Assembly: GCA_031260385.1 (NCBI GenBank)
Contig: JAIRKB010000202.1
Location: 1 to 11,998, forward strand
Reading direction: 5' to 3'
DNA from: Propionibacteriaceae bacterium
GTDB lineage: Bacteria; Actinomycetota; Actinomycetes; Propionibacteriales; Propionibacteriaceae
DNA: 11,998 bases
Below are positions 6,727-11,998 of the stretch, one piece after another (positions within the stretch are counted from its first letter, which is position 1; every line of letters begins with the position of its first letter). The position numbers and the translations under genes are program-made. The notes under the pieces were generated by a model that was given only the letters and a program-made list of their open reading frames with translations, was not told where the DNA came from and searched no databases.

Positions 6727-8201
6727 CTTTGACATTGCGTGATGTACGGAAGTCGTACGGAAGCGCTGAGGTTTTACACGGCGTCAGTCTGGAAGCCGAG
6801 TACGGTCGCGTGGTGGCGATCGTCGGCGCCAATGGCGCTGGTAAATCAACCTTGATCAAAGTCTTAGCGGGTGCCGAACCGAAGGATTCGGGCACCCTCG
6901 AACTTGAGGCCTTCCCGCTCGATCTAAAAGGGCCTTCGGACGCCATCAAGCAGGGAATCCACACCGTCTATCAAGAGCTCTCGCTCGTCGGCGAACTATC
7001 CGTCGCCGAGAACCTCCTAATGGGCCAGTTGCCCAAGCGTTACGGTTTCGTCGATTGGCAGGCGGCCTATCGCCGAGCCGGAGAGATCCTCGAACAAATT
7101 GGTTTTGCTGGGGTCAATGTCCGGGCGAAAACCAAGGATCTGCCAGTCGCCAAACAACAGATGGTCGAAATCGCCAAAGCCCTGGTGACTCCACCGAAGA
7201 TCCTGGTCCTCGATGAACCGTCGGCGGTTCTCGCCGGTTCCGACCTCGACTCCCTCTTCGCCTTGGTTCGCCAACTACGCCAAGCGGGCACCCTCGTCAT
7301 CTACATCTCACACCGCCTTCAGGAGGTCCTCGATATCGCGGACACCATCGTGGTGATGAAAGACGGGATGTTCGTCGCCGAACTAGCGCCCCACGCCACC
7401 AACGAAGACGACATCATCGCCTTGATGGCCGGGCGCCAGATTGATCAGATCTATCCCGATCGGCGAACCAGCTTCGGCGAGGCCGCCCTAACGATCAACT
7501 CGTTGTCCCGCCCAGGTGAGTTTGAGGATGTTAACCTCCAGGTCTGCCGCGGTGAAGTGGTGTCCGTCTTTGGCCTAGTGGGATCGGGACGGAGCGAACT
7601 AGCGGAAACGATCTTCGGTGCCCGCCGCCCTGCCGCCGGAACCATCGAGGTCAATGGTCAACCTAGTCGCTTCAAGAACCCTGCCCAGGCGATGAAGGCC
7701 GGACTAGCCCTGATGACCGAGGACCGCAAACGTACCGGCTTGGTCCTCGGGATGAAGGTAGCCGAAAACATCACCTTGGCGACGATGGCTAGGTCCTTCT
7801 TCCTTAACCTAACCAAAAGGCGCAACGATGTCACCCAGATGGTGTCGGGCCTGTCGATCCGTCCCGATAACTGTGCGTCCATGGAGGCCTGGCAACTCTC
7901 CGGCGGCAACCAACAGAAAGCGGTCTTGGGGAAGTGGTTGTTAGTTGACCCGTCGATTCTGATCCTCGACGAACCAACGCGCGGTGTTGACATGGCGACC
8001 CGGGTTGACATCTACCGCAAGATCGACGAACTAGCTGCCGCCGGACTATCCGTCCTCATGGTCTCCTCGGACCTGACCGAAGCGGTGTCGATGGCCGACC
8101 GGGTGGTCGTGATGCGCGAAGGCTGCGTGGTCTGCGAGTTGGACGCCGCCACCACCACCGAAGATGAAGTCTTAGCCCATGCGATTGGAGGCAATCAATG
8201 A
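6723..8201 (+). CDS. Sugar ABC transporter ATP-binding protein (RbsA/MglA type, two ATPase domains)
   Basis: This 492-residue tandem ATPase energises import by the permease encoded next. Domain 1 has Walker A GANGAGKST at 35-43, a signature region reading LPVAKQQ instead of a canonical LSGGQ, and Walker B with DE at 164-165. Domain 2 has the degenerate Walker A GLVGSGRSE at 284-292 that is normal for this family, a canonical LSGGNQQ signature at 392 and Walker B DE at 416-417 in LILDEPTRGVD. The second site keeping the signature while losing the Walker A lysine is the usual RbsA asymmetry, with ATP hydrolysis in one composite site. It overlaps the dehydrogenase gene upstream and the permease gene downstream, each by 4 bases. 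Known substrates of this class include ribose, galactose, xylose, rhamnose, polyols and AI-2; none is indicated specifically. Confidence 0.94.
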   Translation: MTLTLRDVRKSYGSAEVLHGVSLEAEYGRVVAIVGANGAGKSTLIKVLAGAEPKDSGTLELEAFPLDLKGPSDAIKQGIHTVYQELSLVGELSVAENLLMGQLPKRYGFVDWQAAYRRAGEILEQIGFAGVNVRAKTKDLPVAKQQMVEIAKALVTPPKILVLDEPSAVLAGSDLDSLFALVRQLRQAGTLVIYISHRLQEVLDIADTIVVMKDGMFVAELAPHATNEDDIIALMAGRQIDQIYPDRRTSFGEAALTINSLSRPGEFEDVNLQVCRGEVVSVFGLVGSGRSELAETIFGARRPAAGTIEVNGQPSRFKNPAQAMKAGLALMTEDRKRTGLVLGMKVAENITLATMARSFFLNLTKRRNDVTQMVSGLSIRPDNCASMEAWQLSGGNQQKAVLGKWLLVDPSILILDEPTRGVDMATRVDIYRKIDELAAAGLSVLMVSSDLTEAVSMADRVVVMREGCVVCELDAATTTEDEVLAHAIGGNQ

Positions 8202-9208
8202 TGGACAACTCCCTTGACGTAACTTTTAGGCGCGGTCGCCTCGAAATCCGGGGTCGTGACGTCACCATGGTGGTCCTCCTCGCCATTGCCGTCGTCGCCC
8301 TGATGATCGTGGCGGTTCCGTTGACGAATGGGGTGTTCTACACCGGCAACAACCTCACTAATCTGATGCGGCAGATGACCACCACCGGCTTGCTCTCGCT
8401 CGGCATGCTCTTCGTCATCTTGACGGGCGGCATCGACCTATCGGTCGGTTCAATAGTCGCTTTCTCAGCCTTGCTCGCCGCTGGATTATCGCTGCGGCAT
8501 GACCTACCAGTCCCCCTCTGCTTCCTGATCGGTGCCGCCACCGGCGCGGTCTGGGGAGCGATTAGCGGCTCCCTGGTAGCCCGGTTCAAGCTGGCACCCT
8601 TCGTGGTCACCCTAGCGGCGATGACAACGATCCGGGGGCTGTGCTACGTCTATTCTGACGTCCCGATTGGGCCGAAGGATCCCGGTTTCAAGGCCCTAGG
8701 CGCCTTCACTTTCAAAACCTTCAAGGTCTCGGGTAGCACGCTAGCCTTCCCGGCAACCACCCTGATCATGATCGGTTTCTTCATCCTGGGGATGGTTTTC
8801 TTGAACCGTACCTCACTCGGACGCTCGACGATCGCGATCGGCGGTAACCGCGAAACCGTACGCCTAGCGGGTATCTCCGTCGCGAAGGGAATCATCACGG
8901 CCTACGTCATTTCCGGTATCTGCGCTGGAACCGCGGGGGTCTTGCTGGCGTCGAGGTTGAATAACGTTCAACCTACCCTCGGCACCGCATATGAACTTGA
9001 CGCCATTGCCGCCTGTGTTATCGGCGGCGCCAACCTCGCTGGAGGGCGAGGCACCATCCGGGGCACGGTCATGGGCGTGCTGGTATTGGCGATCATGAAC
9101 AACCTGTTGTCACTTAGGTCTGTGGATACCTATTGGCAGTCGGTATTAAAGGGCTTAATCATCATTCTGGTGATTCTGCTCCAAGCACGCTCTCGGCAAC
9201 GAGGGTAA
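8198..9208 (+). CDS. Sugar ABC transporter permease (RbsC type)
   Basis: This 336-residue membrane protein of the branched-chain/ribose permease family probably acts as a homodimer forming the import channel. It has many hydrophobic segments, and the family motifs GGIDLSVGSIVAFSALLAAG (about residues 70-90), GGNRETVRLAGI (about 212-223, the cytoplasmic loop contacting the ATPase) and GGANLAGGRGTIRGTVMG near the C-terminus are all present. ATG 8198 overlaps the ATPase stop (ATGA). GGAGG at 8187-8191 is six bases upstream of it; ATG 8201 immediately after is an equally possible start. It is followed by an 88-base spacer with a stem-loop before the binding-protein gene. Confidence 0.94.
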   Translation: MMDNSLDVTFRRGRLEIRGRDVTMVVLLAIAVVALMIVAVPLTNGVFYTGNNLTNLMRQMTTTGLLSLGMLFVILTGGIDLSVGSIVAFSALLAAGLSLRHDLPVPLCFLIGAATGAVWGAISGSLVARFKLAPFVVTLAAMTTIRGLCYVYSDVPIGPKDPGFKALGAFTFKTFKVSGSTLAFPATTLIMIGFFILGMVFLNRTSLGRSTIAIGGNRETVRLAGISVAKGIITAYVISGICAGTAGVLLASRLNNVQPTLGTAYELDAIAACVIGGANLAGGRGTIRGTVMGVLVLAIMNNLLSLRSVDTYWQSVLKGLIIILVILLQARSRQRG

Positions 9209-9216
9209 AGAATCGA

Positions 9217-9252
9217 CGGCGATCTAAGCGAGGATCCTCGACCAGATCGCCG
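9217..9252 (+). promoter_or_regulatory. Intergenic stem-loop between permease and binding-protein genes
   Basis: CGGCGATCT at 9217-9225 pairs perfectly with AGATCGCCG at 9244-9252, enclosing a second 12-base palindrome CGAGGATCCTCG at 9229-9240. No T-tract follows and the next gene in the unit starts 44 bases later, so full termination is unlikely. A role as an mRNA-stabilising or processing structure that raises expression of the binding protein relative to the membrane parts, or as partial attenuation, is inference. Confidence 0.6.
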
Positions 9253-9296
9253 CCGAAATGATTCAACCAAATAACTCAGTATCAAAGGAGAATCTG

Positions 9297-10277
9297 ATGC
9301 GAATCAGGAAAATTATCGCACTAGGCGCCGCCGCGCTGCTAGCACTCGGCGTAATGTCGGGCTGCACCACCAAGGATGGCGACGATGGCACCACTGGTGG
9401 CGACGGAACAAAGTACACCATTGGGATGGCTAACCTCTACCTGGGTGGCCCGTACTTCGTCGGCATGCGCAAGGCAGTCGTCGAGAACGGTACCGCCCTT
9501 GGTTGGGATGTCCAGGTCTCTGACGCTGGCGGCGACGCTGACAAGCTGCTCGCTGACGTCGAGAACTTCATCGCTAAGGGGGTTGACGCGATCGTCATTT
9601 CCGGTGCTTGGCTCAATGACTTCCCGGCCGCGCTAGATGCCGCAGAAGAAGCCGGCATTCCGGTGGTTCTGGTTGATCGGCTGTGCTCCTCGGAGAACTT
9701 CACCGCCTGGATTGGCCCAGACAATGAGGAAATTGGCAAGAACGACGGACAGTTCATCGTTGAGCAACTGCCCAATGGTGGGGTTGCTGTCATCATCAAG
9801 GGTGGCCCGGCTGACAACACGATTGGTATCGCCCGGACCAAGGGTGTCACCGATGCCCTCAAGGCTGCTGGCAACTTCACGATTGAAGAAGCCACAGAGT
9901 TCGGCGATTGGTCGTCTGATGGTGGCAAGTCTGTCATGGAGAACATGCTCGCCAAGCTCCCGAAGATCGACGTGGTCTTCTGCGAGAACGACTCGATGTG
10001 CCTCGGCGCCCAGAGCGCGGTGGCCGATGCCGGCCGTTCCGACGAGATGTTCTTCGCCGGTGTTGACGGCCAGAATGAGGCGATCCAAGAGATCCTCAAG
10101 GGCACCAACTACCTGGTGACTGGCTACAACGACTCTATCGTTATCGGTGGGATTGCCATTGATACCCTGCAGCTGATCTTCGCTAACAAGGCGTACGAGA
10201 AGCTGAACGTCGTCGACTCGCCGATGATCACCATCGACAATGCCGAAGAGTTCAAGAACGCCGGTATTTTTGATTAA
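9297..10277 (+). CDS. Sugar ABC transporter substrate-binding lipoprotein (Peripla_BP_4 type)
   Basis: This 326-residue protein begins with a lipoprotein signal (MRIRKII, a hydrophobic stretch, then VMSGC with the likely lipidated Cys at about residue 22) and a Gly/Asp/Thr-rich tether. The mature part has the two-lobed ribose-binding-protein fold: YTIGMANLYLGGPYFVGM at the start of lobe one, GVDAIVISG, GIPVVLVDR, ARTKGVTDAL, a DVVFCEND segment and FFAGVDGQ. The start is ATG 9297, with AAAGGAG at 9284-9290 six bases upstream; the ATG at 9258 would add an unneeded 13 residues before the signal. It would sit on the outer membrane face and deliver solute to the permease encoded upstream. Binding residues cannot be assigned to a specific sugar. 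The methionine at -3 of the lipobox is less usual than Leu/Val/Ile. Confidence 0.93.
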   Translation: MRIRKIIALGAAALLALGVMSGCTTKDGDDGTTGGDGTKYTIGMANLYLGGPYFVGMRKAVVENGTALGWDVQVSDAGGDADKLLADVENFIAKGVDAIVISGAWLNDFPAALDAAEEAGIPVVLVDRLCSSENFTAWIGPDNEEIGKNDGQFIVEQLPNGGVAVIIKGGPADNTIGIARTKGVTDALKAAGNFTIEEATEFGDWSSDGGKSVMENMLAKLPKIDVVFCENDSMCLGAQSAVADAGRSDEMFFAGVDGQNEAIQEILKGTNYLVTGYNDSIVIGGIAIDTLQLIFANKAYEKLNVVDSPMITIDNAEEFKNAGIFD

Positions 10278-10288
10278 TTGAATGGACT

Positions 10289-10307
10289 CCAGGGTTGACC
10301 TGGTTTT
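10289..10307 (+). terminator. Intrinsic terminator candidate after the binding-protein gene
   Basis: CCAGG at 10289-10293 and CCTGG at 10299-10303 form a 5-bp stem with a 5-base loop, followed directly by TTTT. It lies 12 bases after the stop codon. The stem is short, so termination here may be partial. Confidence 0.5.
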
Positions 10308-10321
10308 CTAAGCAAGCATCG

Positions 10322-10351
10322 CTCGTGCGTCTCCTTCGGGAGGCGCACGAG
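10322..10351 (+). terminator. Strong hairpin with TTCG tetraloop ending the transport operon
   Basis: The arms 10322-10334 and 10339-10351 pair over 13 bases with a single G-U wobble, closed by a C(UUCG)G tetraloop, one of the most stable RNA loops. Only TT follows, but high-GC bacteria often terminate at such hairpins without a U-tract. It stands between the sugar transport unit and the DUF2510 genes and probably insulates the two. Confidence 0.7.
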
Positions 10352-10378
10352 TTGCGCTTAATATGGGCGGGAATGCTT

Positions 10379-10384
10379 CATAAT
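10379..10384 (+). promoter_or_regulatory. Possible -10 element for the DUF2510 gene
   Basis: CATAAT matches the -10 consensus at five of six bases, just downstream of the hairpin and 34 bases before the ATG. No good -35 lies at 16-18 bases; TTGCGC at 10352 is 21 bases away. A new promoter is expected here because a strong hairpin precedes it. Confidence 0.35.
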
Positions 10385-10418
10385 AGAGTTGTAGGCACCG
10401 TTAGCAGAGAGGCAAGCA

Positions 10419-11375
10419 ATGTCGCAACAAGGCTGGTACCCCGATCCGGGCGGCCAGGCTGGCATGTTCCGCTACTGGGATGGCCAGTCTTGGTCTGAGG
10501 TGGTCTCCCCGACCCCACAAGCCGGACCACCGGCACCGCAGACTGCCCCCGGCCAGTTCGGCGGGCCGAGTGGTTGGGATCCCACTCGACCGATCTCTGC
10601 TCAGGCAGGGTACGGAACGTACGACCCATCCCAACCGAGCGTCTACGATCCTTCGGCGCCTTTTGCCGATAAACCCCGGTCCTCTCCGACGCCCTGGATC
10701 CTGCTGGGGGTCGGGGTTCTGGTGGTCGCTCTGGTTATTTGGTTTGTCGTTGGTCAGCTGGGGACCATCGGTGGGGGCGGCGCAAGCGACGATCCCACCT
10801 ATGTGCCCGGTGATGTTTGCCCGAAGATTTCCGCCAAGAGCGAGCGAGCGGACCATCCGAATGATGGGCGGGTTTATGGTGGTGCCCTGTCCTATCCGAA
10901 GCTTAGTTTCCCCTGGGGCGCGGTAACCACCGAAGAGTTCCGGGTTCCCTTCGGTCGCGATACCGCCAGCCAATCGATCACGATTCATTCGAATTTCGAA
11001 CCGGGGGTTGACTGGGTCGCTGCCGTCGTGGTTGGAGAGTTGTATGCCGGTGACGGATTCTTCGAGCCCGAGGAGGCCTCCAAGATCGTCAACCGCTGTA
11101 TCTTCGGCGCTTTCTACGGCGATGCGGTGGTGACACCGGAGACCCTAAAGACCGAGTCTTACACTGTTGATGGCTACGAGGGTTGGATCACCGAAACCAA
11201 CCTGTCATTCTCGATCCCGAACCTGCCAACCACCTCCGAGTTAGCGATCGTCATCATCGTCAAGACCTCGTCTTTGAGCTCCTCGATCTTCTACGCCTCG
11301 ATCCCCAATGATGCGATGCAATATGAACCGAGCGTTCGCGACGCCATCGCTGATCTCAAAGTCGAACCGATCTAA
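10419..11375 (+). CDS. DUF2510 domain membrane protein with large extracytoplasmic domain (copy 1)
   Basis: This 318-residue protein has no function that I can name. Residues 5-27 (GWYPDPGGQAGMFRYWDGQS) are a clear DUF2510 domain, a short Trp-rich actinobacterial module. A Pro/Gly/Gln-rich linker leads to one membrane segment at about 93-113 (WILLGVGVLVVALVIWFVVG), followed by a Gly-rich turn and a roughly 195-residue domain that should lie outside the membrane. That domain starts at DVCPK, contains RVYGGALSY and PWGAV, and has just two cysteines (C134, C227), which could form a disulfide. There is no signal peptide; the membrane segment would act as an anchor with the N-terminus inside. AGAGG at 10408-10412 is six bases before the ATG. 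A paralogue follows directly, so this is a tandem family. Confidence 0.88.
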   Translation: MSQQGWYPDPGGQAGMFRYWDGQSWSEVVSPTPQAGPPAPQTAPGQFGGPSGWDPTRPISAQAGYGTYDPSQPSVYDPSAPFADKPRSSPTPWILLGVGVLVVALVIWFVVGQLGTIGGGGASDDPTYVPGDVCPKISAKSERADHPNDGRVYGGALSYPKLSFPWGAVTTEEFRVPFGRDTASQSITIHSNFEPGVDWVAAVVVGELYAGDGFFEPEEASKIVNRCIFGAFYGDAVVTPETLKTESYTVDGYEGWITETNLSFSIPNLPTTSELAIVIIVKTSSLSSSIFYASIPNDAMQYEPSVRDAIADLKVEPI

Positions 11376-11399
11376 TATACTCATTCTCAGGGGGACCAA

Positions 11400-11461
11400 A
11401 TGGCATAACGGTTGGTATCTGGACCCCGGTAAAAAAGCTGACATGTTCCGGTAACGGGAGA
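11400..11461 (+). pseudogene. Decayed remnant of a DUF2510 gene start, between two paralogues
   Basis: Reading from 11407 gives NGWYLDPGKKADMFR followed by a stop (TAA 11452-11454). Aligned to copy 1 this matches GWYPDPGGQAGMFRYWD, with the Tyr codon TAC changed to TAA and the following TGG and GAT changed to CGG and GAG. An ATG at 11400 with AGGGGGA just upstream is where the start would be, but it reads only Met-Ala-stop because about two bases have been lost relative to the paralogues. About two-thirds of the bases over 17 codons match copy 1. The homology ends right at the ribosome binding site of the next copy. It appears to be the stub of a third tandem copy. An alternative, that the tiny Met-Ala reading is a leader for translational coupling, cannot be excluded. 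Confidence 0.75.
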
Positions 11462-11476
11462 TAAGGAAGGAACGTT

Positions 11477-11998
11477 ATGTCGCAACTAGGATGGCACCCG
11501 GATCCGGGTGGTCAAGCGGGAATGTTCCGCTATTGGGATGGCCAATCGTGGTCAAGCACGGTCTCGCCTGTTCCGTTATCGGGGCCGCCCACTGCGGCAA
11601 CGACACCGCCGCCTAGTAGCCAGCCTCCTGGTTGGGATCCCCGCCAACCGATCGGGGGGTCTTCTAGCCCCGCCCCAGCGGTTGAGTTTCCACTGGCCCC
11701 CGCTCGCAAGTCCCCCGCCCCCTGGATCTTCCTAGCGGTAGGCCTGCTGGTAATTGGCCTAGTCGTCTGGTATGTGCTCGCTCAGCCTGGTGGAAAGATT
11801 TCCGACCCACCGACCCCCACTCCCACCGCCGAGATCACGACGCCGGCTGGCACCCCAACTCCCACCACCACCCTGCCGCCCGATAGTGTCTGCCCGCCGA
11901 TGCCGCTCAAGAATGAGCGGGCTAATCACCCGATTGACGCGCGAGTTTATGGTGGTGCCTTGTCCTACACTCAACTCGGCTCCCCTTGGAGTTCGGTG
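11477..11998 (+). CDS. DUF2510 domain membrane protein, copy 2 (3' end outside window)
   Basis: The frame is open from ATG 11477 to the right edge, 174 codons without a stop. AAGGAAGG at 11463-11470 is six bases upstream. Residues 5-27 (GWHPDPGGQAGMFRYWDGQS) are a DUF2510 domain nearly identical to copy 1. A Pro/Ser/Thr-rich linker follows, then a membrane segment at about 83-105 (WIFLAVGLLVIGLVVWYVLA), a Thr/Pro-rich stalk with TPT repeats that copy 1 lacks, and the beginning of the same outer domain: SVCPPM, NERANHP, RVYGGALSY, PWSSV. The first domain cysteine is kept. The outer-domain start and DUF2510 are conserved between copies, while linker and stalk are free to change. It would be membrane-anchored with the C-terminal domain outside. 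Function unknown. Confidence 0.87.
   Translation, partial: MSQLGWHPDPGGQAGMFRYWDGQSWSSTVSPVPLSGPPTAATTPPPSSQPPGWDPRQPIGGSSSPAPAVEFPLAPARKSPAPWIFLAVGLLVIGLVVWYVLAQPGGKISDPPTPTPTAEITTPAGTPTPTTTLPPDSVCPPMPLKNERANHPIDARVYGGALSYTQLGSPWSSV

Noticed and set aside
9437..10108. Minus-strand open frame opposite the binding-protein gene
   Set aside because: The plus strand encodes an intact lipoprotein with a good start; the reverse frame has Ser/Pro/Ala-rich composition and no motif.

Overview
The window looks like a chromosomal stretch from a high-GC Gram-positive bacterium (Actinomycetota, possibly the Propionibacteriaceae; the family-level guess is weak). The reasons are GC-rich coding sequence, a tatD-rsmA pair, DUF2510 membrane proteins (an actinobacterial family), a lipoprotein-type sugar-binding protein and clear AGGAG-type ribosome binding sites. 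No rRNA, tRNA, CRISPR array, complete insertion sequence or phage gene was seen.

Layout. (1) Positions 2-334: the C-terminal part of a low-molecular-weight protein tyrosine phosphatase, cut by the left edge. (2) Positions 335-499: a spacer holding a roughly 100-nt nested inverted repeat. (3) Positions 500-2318: tatD (metal-dependent nuclease family) overlapping rsmA (16S rRNA dimethyltransferase). The N-terminal coding region of rsmA carries an in-frame REP-like palindromic repeat. (4) Positions 2361-4235, minus strand: an ABC exporter fused half-transporter, convergent with rsmA across a short hairpin. (5) Positions 4236-4545: a divergent intergenic region with nested inverted repeats on the exporter side and a candidate operator on the regulator side. 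(6) Positions 4546-10277: a co-directional unit made of an IclR-family regulator, a GapN/lactaldehyde-type aldehyde dehydrogenase, a two-domain sugar ABC ATPase, a sugar permease and a lipoprotein substrate-binding protein. Three of its genes are joined by 4-bp ATGA overlaps. The unit ends in two hairpin terminators. (7) Positions 10419-11998: two tandem DUF2510 membrane proteins, the second cut by the right edge, with a decayed remnant of a third copy between them.

How the genes work together. The IclR protein probably senses a metabolite and controls a transport-plus-oxidation unit: the lipoprotein captures a sugar-like solute, the permease and ATPase import it, and the dehydrogenase oxidises an aldehyde made from it, or the solute itself. 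No kinase, isomerase or aldolase is present here, so the pathway cannot be named from this window. The tatD/rsmA pair is housekeeping. The DUF2510 cluster has no known function that I can assign.

The least ordinary elements are the repeat inside rsmA, the large structured spacer before tatD, and the expanding and decaying DUF2510 cluster. I did not find a clearly new multi-gene system.
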